A stretch of DNA of 64,000 nt from Fragilariopsis cylindrus CCMP1102 (GCA_900095095.1 FMBT01000292.1:186001-250000), one strand, 5' to 3'; positions 1 to 11,450 are shown, numbered from the stretch's first letter. Numbers and translations are program-made. Notes: generated by a model not told the origin, from the sequence alone.

Positions 1-416
1 TTATTACTATTATTATCACCCCGAGAAATAGGCATTGTCGAGGAAACATTACGATAATCCATCCAATCAGTAACGGATTCTAATATAACCCATCGACAAC
101 GTCGTTGTCGTCGACTTTGCTGCTCTTGTCCTCGTCGGACCGAGTTAATTCGTTTTTTGGAAGCATATTCTTCTTCCCGTTCAACCAAGTAAATTATCAA
201 TGGAAGATACATCCTCAAGGCAAGACCATCCGGAATGATCCAATCACAATCAATCGTCTCAGCATCCTTTTCTTTTACTTCGTCGAGAAGGGATGAAATC
301 GGATGCCAATAGCGCTCTCTCACTCGAAGTTTTTCCTTCAGAAATTCTTGTTGGACCCAACGACGACTATTCGATGATGCTGATGTCGCATTCTTCCTGG
401 TCGGATTTTCCGTCAT
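1..416 (-). CDS. 5' part of unknown protein, runs off left end
   Basis: An open frame on the minus strand starts at the ATG at 416-414 and stays open to base 1, so at least 138 residues are present and the C-terminus lies outside the window. The protein begins MTENPTRKNATSAS and is hydrophilic. It has a segment PDGLALRMYLPLIIYLVERE that could be a buried helix, followed by an Arg/Gln-rich stretch and a WVILESVTDWMDY segment. No signal peptide or known motif is visible and I do not recognise the family. The length of uninterrupted frame and the Trp content argue for real coding sequence rather than chance. A plus-strand frame at 105-296 is its shadow. Confidence 0.6.
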   Translation of the reverse strand, partial: MTENPTRKNATSASSNSRRWVQQEFLKEKLRVRERYWHPISSLLDEVKEKDAETIDCDWIIPDGLALRMYLPLIIYLVEREEEYASKKRINSVRRGQEQQSRRQRRCRWVILESVTDWMDYRNVSSTMPISRGDNNSN

Positions 417-1015
417 CGTGATATTTTGTTTCTTTGTGTACTTCAATGCATGTATGATTGATAAATGATGATATATCTCTTGAAAAATTGGAAAAATCGA
501 TGAACGAAATCAAATCGCATCATTCAAATCTATTCATTCATTAGTTTGAGTCCCGTATAAATGTGAGCATCCCGTCATTGATATTGAATATTGAATACTT
601 GTATCGCATAAGAATAGCGTAGATTTTTGGTTTTATTCCATTTTTTTGTTCCAATTTTCTTGTTGTGGCTGTTAGCATCCAATTGTTCGTTCTGTCAGTT
701 ATAAAGTGTAAGCTGTAGAGTACAGTACACACTAAATTCTATATCTTCACTTTGGTATGGCAGGGGGGCCCGGGGGGGGGGGGCTCATTAATGTATTGAC
801 TCCCCCATTTCATGCAGGGAAATACTCCCCCATTTCATGCAGGGAAATACTGTACCACATCACAGAGAAGTGAATACTTTATTCACTACTACATATCTGA
901 CAATCTACTAGCAATCCTAGGCAATCGATCTTTGCTTTCATATATAAGTTTTTTAATTCTATATCATCCATTAAGTTGTCTAAAACGTTGTGGCAAGGTA
1001 GTCGTTGTGTTATAT
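417..1015. other. Intergenic region with G-run and short duplication
   Basis: This 599-bp spacer lies between the divergent 5' end of the left-edge gene and the 3' end of the amino-acid transporter. It carries a G/C homopolymer patch around 764-783. No convincing gene was seen. Confidence 0.6.
799..848. repeat. 25-bp tandem duplication, two copies
   Basis: The unit containing CCCCCATTTCATGCAGGGAA occurs twice head to tail with no difference between copies, directly after the G-run. Perfect identity suggests a recent slippage or duplication event. Confidence 0.85.
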
Positions 1016-2573
1016 TCATGTGAGGTTTCCAACGATTGATGCCAATATCGATATGATGGCAACAGCCAAAAGGCAATGCAGTGTAAATTTCATGTGTTGT
1101 ATTTTATAGTTGCCAAAAATTGAACCGGGGTTGTCTGACACATCTAATGCTCGCATCGCGAGGAATATCGGAAATAAAAATGCCACAAGACTGGTGAATA
1201 ATATTCCACCCCACGTTAACAGTTCTGTGATCATATGTCCTCGATAGAACAGCCAGGAAAATCCGAATGGAATATATACAGCAAAGATATCACCAGCCAA
1301 ATCAGAATATCCGGACCCTGTCAAATTCAGTCGACCCAAAACACTCAATAAGGGGATTCCCAATCCGACGATAAATATTGCGAAGAAAAAAGAGGTAATT
1401 TGCATAGTGATCCCTTGCCCTCCTGACATAAAGGATTGCAGCATGTTGTCCGACACGTTAGGTTTGGACATGGCACCCAAAGTTCCCAACAAAATGTATA
1501 ACAGAGCTGCCATGATCGACGACCCGGTAATTACTTTAGTCGCATCTACTGACGGTTCCTTTTCGAACAACCAAGCAGGAATACTTATAACAAGAGCAAA
1601 GTTAAATAAGACAACTCCAAGCAAAGAATCCCATGAGTCGCCCCACCAAGATAACCGACCTTCAAATTCAATACCATTCGATATGAACAAGAACGAAAAA
1701 ATGGTGGACGTTACAATCAGAACAAGAAATTCAAGAATCTGCCAGACAGCATTTTCCTGTGTGAAGACAAATAGGAGTAAGATAGGAGTAAGAAACATTA
1801 ACATATAAGCATACAGACACACACGCACACACACATACACACCATTCCTGTAGATAATTAGCATTGTGCACGTATCGTTTATTTACCTGAAGGTCCATTA
1901 GGGCCAAGGGCATGAAAAATAGAGCATTTATTATATAACCCGCAGTCAGTAGGACCCCACCTTCATCTTCGTGATCTGAAAATGGAACGCAGTCTTCATC
2001 AGAATCGCAAAGGTTGAGGTCCCAGCTCTCATATACCCAATCCAAACCTGCTGTTTCAGATGTTGTGATGCGGAGGGCGTGACTCCTACCACCAAGAAAA
2101 CCACAATTGGCCAACATGACATCGAAAACTTGGGCAGAATCGACGAGCGATGAAACGTTTAAACAAGTCACACAGAGAAAAAATACTATCTGTGTTGCCG
2201 CAACCCATCTTGGATTATTCGGCCAGTATTTTTGAAACGCATCACTGTATTCAACCTCATTTGAATAGTTGCGATTGCCAGGAAGCTTCGAAATAGCATT
2301 AGCAAAGTGAAGGCAACCAACTGTTGTGAAGAAGCAGGTACAAATTATACACAACGTTGTTGGAATCAATCCAGACTTTTGAAATAGGGACGGAATTTGC
2401 AGCATTGCGGGTCCTGTAAGAAAATTTACAGCTATACTCATCGATCCAATTGTACCATATTTGCCTTGTGATAGATATTTTATGCTTGTTCTTGAACTAC
2501 CTTGATATTTTAACAATTGAGGTTGATTCGTGCCAATCAGCAGTGGAGAGGATTCGCTATTTTTTCCAGTCAT
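1016..2573 (-). CDS. Amino-acid/auxin permease family transporter (AAAP)
   Basis: Two exons, complement(2573..1887) and complement(1756..1016), join in phase 0 across a 130-bp intron (GTAAAT...CACAG) to give 475 residues. Reading through the join gives MDLQENAVWQILEF, which restores a continuous hydrophobic helix; each unspliced frame ends in low-complexity sequence. A polar N-terminus with an SSPLLIG motif is followed by about ten membrane segments. The first includes GTIGSMSIAVNFLTGPAMLQIP, resembling the opening helix of AAAP transporters, where a Gly/Ala-rich start binds the amino-acid substrate. Family members move neutral amino acids across plasma or vacuolar membranes, often with protons. 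Substrate and membrane cannot be told from sequence. The LLIG motif near the N-terminus would fit endomembrane or vacuolar sorting, which is an inference. Confidence 0.8.
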
Positions 2574-4735
2574 AGTAGTAGTCTCGTTCTCCGATCTTTA
2601 TATCAGTCAAGTAAATGCAGTATCCTCTGTAACGATTGTTGTTGATTTTTGTATCACAAAAGCTGTTCAAAAAAGCGACGAGCAATTCCTTATTAATGGT
2701 ATGTTCCAAATACTGTAAAGATCAATATTTATCGGAAAGCGTACCCGATAATTAACTTGAAAGTGGTAGAATAGTCGAGAACGGACAGCGAACAGAGATA
2801 CAGTAGACGATACCGTTCGCTTTATTTTAATTTTTTTTAATTTAATATTCACCACCGACCAAAAAGAGCCTGTTGTTGCCGCCTCAAATCCAATGAACTA
2901 AATGGCACCACCAGCATTACTTGCAATTGAACGGTTTATGTACAAGCACTGTCTCTGTAAGTCTTTTGTGTATTCAGAACAGATAGCGATAAGGCCTTGC
3001 GGTAGATAAATAGATAGATACTTCAGTATAGATACACTAGAAAAGAAGGAGCGATTTTATAGATTTTTTAAATGTTTTATGCTGTAAAATTAAAATCGCG
3101 ACTAAGACATAAAAAATAACGAAAACATTTTAATTTCCTCGATCCTCCACCCTCATCACTTAACACTTAACACTTAACACTTAACACTTAACACTTAATG
3201 TTACACTTAACACTTAACACTTAACGTGTTAACTTAGTGAGATTTACACCCCAACTTGTTAACTTAGTGAGATTTACACCCCATGATCCCACATGCAGTA
3301 ATGGCACAGTCCAACTTCATGCAATGTATAGAGTTCAAGATATCATCTCGTGCTTAGCCGGCCAGTACTGGAATGCACAAAGGTAAAAACAAACAGAATG
3401 GAATTTGAAAAGCTGATACAAATTCCATAGTTAGTATTAGTTTTCTTTCTTTCCGCAAATACACTACTATATAATAGCTTGTGATGGGTGATTCAGTCAT
3501 CTTGACTACCATGCTTAATAACATAGTACTAATATTATATGATACTGTACTATTTGTTTAGCTTGTGTACTCTACTAAATATTTGATTTGTATGCTTCCT
3601 CTCTTAATCACCTCTTACTTGTAACATTACTGAAATTTGACTTTGTATTCATTCACACCTACACAGAATAATACCAAAAAGGCCAGATCAAACTGCACTA
3701 TCTTCATCCCTATTAACAATCAAAAGCGCTACTTTCTTTAGTATCCATGGTGTATTAAACAGACTAATATGATGAATGGATTCATGATCTAATCATTTTC
3801 TCATTCTTAACAGACGGTAGGTGTACCTACTTGTGATTATCTCATATAAGTTATTATATTGCGCATTCAGTCTTGGATGATTGAGTCTCAGTACAAGTGG
3901 AATCCTGGTACAAGTGAAAACCACCACTACTGGTTTGTACTCCACTGGTTTGCACCGCGCTGGTTTACCTCCAAATACTACTACACTATCATGCAATATC
4001 ACTGGACTCAATTTCTCTGTCTCTTGAGTTCAATTCTAGCTAGTACTCATAATTTCTACTTTAGTCTAAACATACTTGACTACTTACTGCTTGTAAAGCT
4101 CTATTAATTCTCATGTTGATGTGCATGATTTCTTCTTTTAATTCTAATGCACATAAGATGCTTTTCCAATGCAAGGTATTGTGCGTGATTGAACATGCCA
4201 AAAAAAAAATCTTACCTACTGTAGGATTGATTGGACCCTGTAGCTAAGTACAGTAGTGCTATGTGGAGCCATACTGGTTGAAGCCCTGCTTATTTTGAAC
4301 AATGAGCAGCTGCACTTCAGTTCTCTTTGATGTAAAATGTAGTTGAGGTGGACAATATGCAGGTACAAAAAACTAGATTACACTGTTTGCTGTTTTTGCT
4401 TTTCTCTTCCAACCAAGAGGTACATTGATTAAAGACTAAAAAAGTTTTCTCTTTGATTGTTGTGTTCCATACTACTGTGAAAATACCAAAAGGAGCAGAT
4501 GGATGGGGAAATAGAGTGACTTTACATAGCCAATCAATCAATCATAGATGTATCCTTTTGTTTTTGCTATTTAATTCAGATTATTTAAGTCTTTACACAA
4601 AAAACATATAAATATCTCCTACTTTTACATTGTATATATTATAAATACACAGAATATACATATCATTGATAACAGATATCAATTTCTTTTCATGATATAA
4701 CACTTTCTGTCATGCTCCTACTCTGTACGCTGATT
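2574..4735. other. Long intergenic region without clear genes
   Basis: About 2.2 kb between the transporter start and the 3' end of the 741-aa gene. Open frames here are under 85 codons, AT-rich and without recognisable motifs. The region holds the minisatellites at 3157-3283. The stretch 3840-3980 repeats short words such as TACAAGTG and CTGGTTT, but no bounded element can be defined. The left part is the likely promoter of the minus-strand transporter. Confidence 0.5.
3157..3283. repeat. CACTTAA tandem array followed by a 29-30 bp duplication
   Basis: From 3157 to about 3224 the 7-mer CACTTAA is repeated about nine times, with one interruption (TGTTA near 3199). Immediately after it, a unit containing GTTAACTTAGTGAGATTTAC followed by ACCCCA occurs twice (about 3227-3255 and 3257-3283). 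The unit is not the usual TTAGGG-type telomere repeat. Confidence 0.85.
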
Positions 4736-6961
4736 TTACTCCTTGCCATAGACATTGACCGGAACAACGAAGGATTGAGGCTCTGAGGCTTTACAGTAGG
4801 CTTTAACAGGAATCGTAAATTGATACTTTCCAGTCTTCTTATCAGCAGAATATTCTGTTTGTGGTTGTTGTGATGAGGCGGCTTTCGAGGAATTCTTACT
4901 CCGGTTTTTGACTTTTAAGCTAGCAACCATTTCTTCTATGGCCTTCGTATTTTCCTTTATCATTCCGCTGTCTACACCACAGTTGTTGTAAGTTTTTCTC
5001 AGAGATTCTAGCATCTGTTCGACCGGATCAGCACCAGACCTAATATCTTTGCCTAACTGGTGGCTCTCAATGCCACATGCCGACCTTTCGAGTTCGTCAC
5101 CTAAGAGGATGACCGCGTCGTCACTATCTTTTGGAAGTTTCTTCTCTGTCTCGTCTATATCATGGTCTAAGACTCCGAGCATACCGTCCATATTACTTTC
5201 TGAAATAAGACTACCTTGTTTGAAATTTTTGAGCTGAGTGTCGACTTGATCTGTAAGGGATTTGAAGAATCCACGAGAAGAATGATAGAATTCCGAGGCA
5301 ATAGAGGTAGGATTATTGTTCGTAGAAGGACTGTCTTCAGAAATATTCGGACTCGGGTCGTCTCGCTCACAATTTTCGTTCTTGCTAACGTTATGCGCGT
5401 GATTATCAGATGGCGATGTAGTGCTAATACCTGATATTGGGATATCATTTGATTCCTTCTTCAGAATAGGATCATCCGTAGTATTCGCGGGAAGTACTAC
5501 ATTCTTGTTTTTATCCGGAGCCGTTGATGGCTCTTGGACGAGTGTTCTTCGTAATGCTGCTGGTTTTGTTGCTTGCGACTCACTATTCCCATTCATTAAC
5601 ATCCTATGTAGAAGAATTTTATCAATACCGTCATCAGTTGGCTTTGTAGCAGGTCTCTGTTGAGCATCTGTATCTTCTTCTACCACATTTTCGTCTGCCA
5701 AAAGCTCGGATAAATCAATCGATGCATCGTCCACTTGAATTGGATTACAACAGTCGCCATCTTCTGTTAAGACAGGCACTCCACCGTCAATATCTTCATC
5801 TCTAATTTCTGTCGCATCAATGAAGACATCCCCATCATACGAATAAGCCTCTTTTACTAGACTTTGAAGTTTTCTCGCAGAGGCTTTATTCGTTGTTGTA
5901 GGCCGTTTATTGGCTCCGTTCTTTGGTGAGGGAGGACCTTGAATACAGGCGGCAGTTCTTGGTTGATCTGTTATGGTACCTCCCCAAGAATCCTCGCATT
6001 CTTCATCGTCATCATCAAATTCCTCTCGATAGTCCGTCTCTTCGTAGGGTAGACCATGACGCGGAATGATGGCAGCAGGTGATATTTCCTGTTGAAGATC
6101 TGTTTTTGCCTTCTCAACCGTTTTACTCAAATTGTTCAGGTCACTTACATTGATCTCTACATCTTTCTCTAAACGATGGCCTGGGGGGCCTGCTAAATAA
6201 GGTCTCGCAAGTCGCTTTTGAATCCTTCCATTCATTCGACGTTCCGCGTACGATGCACCTTTCGTGGATAAGATGCGAACGTCTGTGGTGATTTCTGATA
6301 CTTCAGTTGATCCATCGTCGAATGTCTCTTTAGAATGAACTTCAATGTGCGTAGGTGTAGGCGTACCGGAAATATGTTTGGCTTCACTTTTTTCATGGCG
6401 ATGATGGTTACTATAATGATTGCTGTTCTTACAGGAATGAACATTTTGTTGCGATTCATTACCATTCACCTTCACCGGATGGTTGTCTCTCGTCTTCGGA
6501 GCTGGATTGATATTCCGTTTTTGCACATTCCTGGCGATAGTCTGTGCTAAAGTTTCTTCTTGAAAATGATCTTCTTCATTTGGCTCTTCACGAGAATCTC
6601 TTTCAGTGGTTGGGGTAACATCATCTGCTGTCTCTGCCAGCTGTGGATCGGTGTCTTCTCTACGTTCTTGCTGGTACTTTCTTTCTTTCGGTTGTGCATT
6701 TGTGCTGAGTGGTACCGAAGGTTTATACTCATGAATATACTGTTGGATATCCTTCAGCTTTAAACACTTTTTTCGTTCTTCGATTCGTTTTCTCAATTCA
6801 GAAAGCGATTCTTTTGTTTTCCTTACACAATCTTTCTCGCCTTCTCCTTCGTTAGACGCCGAAATATTATGTTCCTTTGTCAAATCGGCGGGCCGTAAGG
6901 AGTTGTTGCGTCGTTGAAGCTTTTTCTTCAACTCCGGACCGCGGCGACCAGAAGACGACAT
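4736..6961 (-). CDS. 741-aa low-complexity protein of unknown function
   Basis: A single-exon gene starting MSSSGRRGPELKKKLQRRNN. The N-terminal 110 residues are rich in Lys/Arg/Glu and include an ESLSELRKRIEERKKCLKL stretch that looks like a short coiled coil. The middle, about 110-640, is acidic, Ser/Thr/Asn-rich and probably disordered, with the patches EFDDDDEECEDSWGG and YSYDGDVFIDATEIRDEDIDGG. Towards the end a helical stretch (about 625-690) precedes the C-terminal segment YQFTIPVKAYCKASEP and VVPVNVYGKE, which has a repeated beta-like pattern (IPVKAYCK / VPVNVYGK). No signal peptide, membrane segment or catalytic motif is seen. I do not recognise the family. A scaffold or regulatory role is only a guess from its composition. 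Confidence 0.85.
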   Translation of the reverse strand: MSSSGRRGPELKKKLQRRNNSLRPADLTKEHNISASNEGEGEKDCVRKTKESLSELRKRIEERKKCLKLKDIQQYIHEYKPSVPLSTNAQPKERKYQQERREDTDPQLAETADDVTPTTERDSREEPNEEDHFQEETLAQTIARNVQKRNINPAPKTRDNHPVKVNGNESQQNVHSCKNSNHYSNHHRHEKSEAKHISGTPTPTHIEVHSKETFDDGSTEVSEITTDVRILSTKGASYAERRMNGRIQKRLARPYLAGPPGHRLEKDVEINVSDLNNLSKTVEKAKTDLQQEISPAAIIPRHGLPYEETDYREEFDDDDEECEDSWGGTITDQPRTAACIQGPPSPKNGANKRPTTTNKASARKLQSLVKEAYSYDGDVFIDATEIRDEDIDGGVPVLTEDGDCCNPIQVDDASIDLSELLADENVVEEDTDAQQRPATKPTDDGIDKILLHRMLMNGNSESQATKPAALRRTLVQEPSTAPDKNKNVVLPANTTDDPILKKESNDIPISGISTTSPSDNHAHNVSKNENCERDDPSPNISEDSPSTNNNPTSIASEFYHSSRGFFKSLTDQVDTQLKNFKQGSLISESNMDGMLGVLDHDIDETEKKLPKDSDDAVILLGDELERSACGIESHQLGKDIRSGADPVEQMLESLRKTYNNCGVDSGMIKENTKAIEEMVASLKVKNRSKNSSKAASSQQPQTEYSADKKTGKYQFTIPVKAYCKASEPQSFVVPVNVYGKE

Positions 6962-7155
6962 GTTTGAAAAAATGTAAACTGAAGATGAACCAGAATGTTG
7001 TATGGTTCTATTATTGCATTAGATTTATTTGATGGGTTTAGTACCAGTATGATTGAGTATGATCAATATTATTACTTCAAGTACTAAAATCTAATTTTGA
7101 TTAAATTGTGAGCACAAAAAAAAAAGCGATAAACGGTCATATATTCAACACGCGC

Positions 7156-7327
7156 CTGGAAGGAAACGCATCAAGACTTAATCGAGGACAATATTATTTC
7201 GGCGACTGAACTGTTTTAAATAACGGTATGTAACTTAATCGATTAAGTAATGATTAAGAAATGAGTAGTAATGATTAAGTACTAGCTGTTATAGTCCGTG
7301 ATTAAGTCTTGATACGTTTCCTTCCTG
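7156..7327. mobile_element. Short inverted-repeat element (MITE-like), copy 1
   Basis: The left end reads CTGGAAGGAAACGCATCAAG and then ACTTAATC. The right end is its inverse complement, GATTAAGTCTTGATACGTTT then CCTTCCTG. The terminal arms match over about 28 bp. Inside the left arm TTTCGGCGACT and TTTTAAATAACGGT follow, sequences shared with the element at 31038-31469. The 172-bp element has no coding capacity and is probably non-autonomous. No clear target-site duplication is visible. It sits between the start of the 741-aa gene and the 3' end of the carrier gene. Confidence 0.75.
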
Positions 7328-7589
7328 ACTAGTGACTCAAAAATTATTTCTAAATATAACTTGATACACGTCTGAAATGTGAGTTATGAAAAGAGATACA
7401 ACACGATGCTAAAGGAGAATCTGGACAATATAAAACATAGTACTTCAACCTTTACATCTATCTAATTCTTTGATAAAAGCAAGAACAGTATCTAGGATAT
7501 AAAGTTGCCAGTGTAAAATTCTAGTATGATCAGATAATGTATATTGGTAATACAAGTAGTAATATTGGAATCAATATTCAAAAATATAA

Positions 7590-10380
7590 TTACTTAACGA
7601 GAGCCTCTCCGAGAACATCGAGATACAGCCTTAAATCATCGGGCCCTATCCCCAAAACGAATCGCACACCATCATAAATCATGAATTGAAATGCCGCAGC
7701 TAAAGAATAAAGCACCATCCTAAGGGAAAGACCTTTAAATAATGCTGGGACACCCCCTCGATCCAATAATGCTTGCAATGCCATTTGTGGTGTTTGATCT
7801 GATTTGGCTTTCTTCAGTTCTGATATGACCGTATCGGCTGGATTGCTCACAATCGCAGCAGTAATACCCCCTAAAACTCCTCCAAGCAAACTGACCGCAA
7901 GGGATAGCTTAATATCTTCTTGTGCTAATGGATACGCTCTGAAAAGGTACTCGGTACTCAAATCAAATATTGTAAATTTGACAGCCGCATATGGGACTTG
8001 CTTTGCGATGAAGACCGGGATTGCGTTGGTTAGGCTTTCAATTCCCTCTTCTGAAACCATACGAGAAAGTGTATCGAATGCATTTGCCCCATAGTCAGGT
8101 TGAGCTACGGATCGTATCCTCACCGCGTCAAAAGGACAGTAAACAATAGAATAAGTCGCTGTTAACCGTAGGTATCGGTTCGTTATGAGGAAAAAAGCAA
8201 GATTAAGATGTGAATGAAGAATTGAGTTTTGAGATGATGAGGGAATATGTAATCAAGTTACTTGAGCATTTGACTTTAATTTTCTCACCTGCAGCAACAC
8301 CTGCAGCAGCCAAAATGATCGGAACTTCAAGTGATATTGCGTTTGCTCCAGCCGCTTCGGTAAGTGATCGACGAATAACTTCGGTCAAGCCATAAAGAAA
8401 GGCACCACCGATGAAGTTCCCACTAAACGTAGGTAGCCAACCAGTAAAGAACGTACTAGGACCTTCGTCTTTCCATATAGATTGAAAGGCTGGTAAGATT
8501 TTTGGATATTTATCCCCGTTAATTTGGACTTTAGTTTTGACAACATCCAGAGGCGTGAGTGCCAACTGAACTCCAGAAGCACAAATTGCACCAGAGAGAC
8601 AAAAGCGTGCAAAGGTCGATGGATCTATTTGCTGATTTCGTTCAATAGGAGATGTTCCTCGTGGACCAAAGTCTGGGACAAGAGGTCTATTTGGAGCTTT
8701 CAGAACTATATCGGGGTACGTCTTTTGATATTCATTATCAACGCTTAAGATGTAACGTTTCACTTGCGCATCGTATTCTAGGCCAAATCCTTGTGGAAGC
8801 AAAGCCAGTAGTTGTTGTGAAGATGATGCCTTCTCAGGAAATGGGGACGATGGGAAATTACCTCCACTAAAAGCTCCACTTATAACTTGTCTCCCAGCTC
8901 CATCATCAAGTTTTCGCTCAAAATTACGAATTTTGTTTTCTCCAGGAGTCCGATTAGCCGTAAAAGAACCCAGTTTGCCTTTGGGAATACCAGCACCGAT
9001 AACTCGAAGGTCGTCGGTTGATGTAACTAACGAAACTTTGACGGTTTTTTCTACGGCATAACCACTCCCAACTTCATCTAATTCGATCGTAGATATTTCC
9101 ATTTCTGGAAAAATAGCAATTTTAGCCGATTTACCATTTTGTTCTGGAGCTATCAATTGAACTTCTACGACACTATCTTGGGTATATCCCGCTCCATTAT
9201 CAACGATTTGTATACTCGCTAGTTTTCCATTCACAACTTTTGTAACTACAGTAGCATCTGGACCAGTCATCGTCTCCGGTAGAAGCTTGGAAACATCGGG
9301 AGATTCGGTATATCCTTCTCCTCCATCGATGATGTCAATGCGCAACAATTGCCCGGTAGGTTTTAAACGAACCTTACCAGTAGCTCGATTGTACCCCGAA
9401 CCTGCTTGAGGCTGTGGAAATTCCACTAGTGGTATGGTTTCCGGTGAGAATCCTCGTAGTAGACTAGGATTTGAAGTATCCAGTACTACTGAATCGATCG
9501 ACCCATTATCTATGGAAGCTAAAAGTGTCGTAATCTCATTTGTTGGCTGCGAATCTTCTAACAAACCAAATAGTAGTGCTAATTGTCGCCTTGCTTCTTT
9601 TGTTTCTCGTGTGAACCCACCCGGATCGTCTACTGCTGATAGTGTACCACTACTATCACTACTACTAATAAGAGCAGTAGTTATATCAGTAGCTTCGTTT
9701 GACTTTCCAAATTGATTCAGAAGACTTTCCAGTAACTTCTTTGGACCATTTCTTCCAACAAAATCATCTTCCTGCAGACCAACTTCAACAGATGCAGCAA
9801 ACTTGGCGAATTGTGTCTCACGTATGTCAAAAATTTCTTCTACCGAACTTGATTTGTGTATTTCACCTGCTCGATCTATCCACCATTGTTGTGCGTTGGG
9901 ATCAAAACTAAGGAGGAATCTTGACAAATATGTAACAAAATTGACATTGTACCCAGTCCTTTCTGCATCGGTGATACGGAAATTTGATCGTTTGGGATTG
10001 ACAGGATTTTTCGACCATAGAAATTCTTGGTCAGCAGCAGCAGCAGCGGCTGCATGAGCTGGTCCATCTTTTATCAAAATTCCCATACCCACGATACTCG
10101 ATGCAAAGAACATTCGTCGGGATGATGATGATTTTCTATCTATCGTCGTCGCTTGAAACGGCGACAGCAACTCTGATTCCTTTCTATAGATATTCCCATC
10201 GTTATTGATTAAAATTTTGTTCGTACTACTAGTAACCGCATCGTCGTCGTATTCATAGCTGTTGTCTTTAGAATGAGACAAGAATGTCGGTATTGATGGC
10301 GATGACGATGTATGAAAAGCAACTACGCTCTTCCACTGTAAAATGAGAAACAAACACGATGTCCCTCCATGACAATGCAT
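7590..10380 (-). CDS. Plastid-type mitochondrial-carrier-family protein (phosphate-carrier-like) with large N-terminal GxGY-repeat domain
   Basis: Two exons, complement(10380..8289) and complement(8158..7590), join in phase 1 over a 130-bp intron (GTGAGA...AACAG) and encode 886 residues. The join reads AAGVAAATYSIVYCPFDAVRIRS, completing a carrier signature. The N-terminus has a short hydrophobic signal and a VVAF junction near residue 22, as in diatom plastid pre-proteins. A second hydrophobic stretch follows a twin Arg (RRMFFASSIVGMGI). Residues about 325-455 hold four GxGY repeats (GSGY, GEGY, GAGY, GSGY) in beta-rich sequence. The last ~300 residues are a carrier with three signatures, TPLDVVKTKVQ, CPFDAVRIRSV and SNPADTVISELKK. 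The third resembles the phosphate carrier (SLC25A3) motif, so phosphate transport at a plastid envelope is the best guess. Usual carriers are ~300 residues; the ~550-residue N-terminal fusion is exceptional. Confidence 0.85.
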
Positions 10381-11450
10381 CTTTACGTTACGAATGTAGT
10401 GTTGGTGTAGTCTTGGTTGGTTGTATTATTCTTGATTTGATTTATTCCAACCGCCATGGTCACTGTAACATCAGGTGAAGCTTTGAGATTTTGAATGAAA
10501 ACTTCGTACGTATTTATTTTCTCCGAAGAATATCATCAACGCGTCTATTTCGAATGCATCAACAATTTTTTGTGATGTCGCGTGCGAATGATAAATTCGT
10601 ACTCGGTCCCCGGTACTTCCTTAGTTTTAATCAGATCGAATTCGTCTCTGCTTTGAATGGATAGAGGGTGCTGCGGGTCAAATCCACTAATTTTTTAATA
10701 CTAACTAGTAAATCCACAAATTTCAAAAATAGAATTTAAAAGAACACCTCCTTTTCCTCCTTCCCCCGAAAATAATGGTGGATTTAAGGCACCACCGAAT
10801 GGATAGCTATCTCAGCTACAGTATTTATAACTCTCATGATAGGGTGGGCTTGAGATACCACCCAAACTAAGTTAATTAGTACTAAATTTCGCTCTGACCA
10901 TCCACATGCCATACTACGGACGATGCTGAATTTTTAGGGCGGTACGGTACTAAATATCAATTTGTGTCCATATTCTCTATCGGAGACTTTGATGAATTTA
11001 CTCGTCATTTGGATGAGAAATGCAATGATTTACTACTTTGTAAGACAGATATAGTAGTAACAGAAGAACTAAACATATCATACTATATTGTATTACATAT
11101 TATCATATCGTACTTTCGGTTTGAAGAAGTCTCATGTTGAATAATGATATCCAAAATTCGAATATATATTTTATAGTTTTGATGTCGTCAGAAAAGATAG
11201 ATAGTATAGTAACCGTATCGTAATAAACAATGAGTACTTTCCCACTGCCAAGCAAATAGAAAGTTAAATAAGCAGAACAATTTATCCTTTTTTCTTTTTC
11301 CCTTCCTTTCTTTCTCTATAGGTATCAATGAAACTATTTTCGATATTTATGTCCAATAATTTATAGATTCATCCGTCATCATGATTTTTTTCTAAAAGTT
11401 TAACAAAAATTTATGTATCATTTTTGAATCCCCACACATTAATTTTTAAT
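10381..11450. other. Intergenic, AT-rich
   Basis: About 1.07 kb between the carrier start and the last exon of RPB12, both on the minus strand, so it holds the carrier promoter and the RPB12 3' end. The word AAATCCAC recurs near 10680-10725 and its complement at 10785. A GGGTGG...CCACCC inverted repeat lies near 10842-10864. No gene was seen. Confidence 0.5.

Noticed and set aside
1407-1808. Plus-strand open frame opposite the amino-acid transporter
   Set aside because: It lies within the transporter exon and its sequence has no hydrophobic or motif pattern; it is a shadow.
3157-3225. CACTTAA array as interstitial telomere repeat
   Set aside because: The unit does not match TTAGGG or TTTAGGG and the region is internal between genes.
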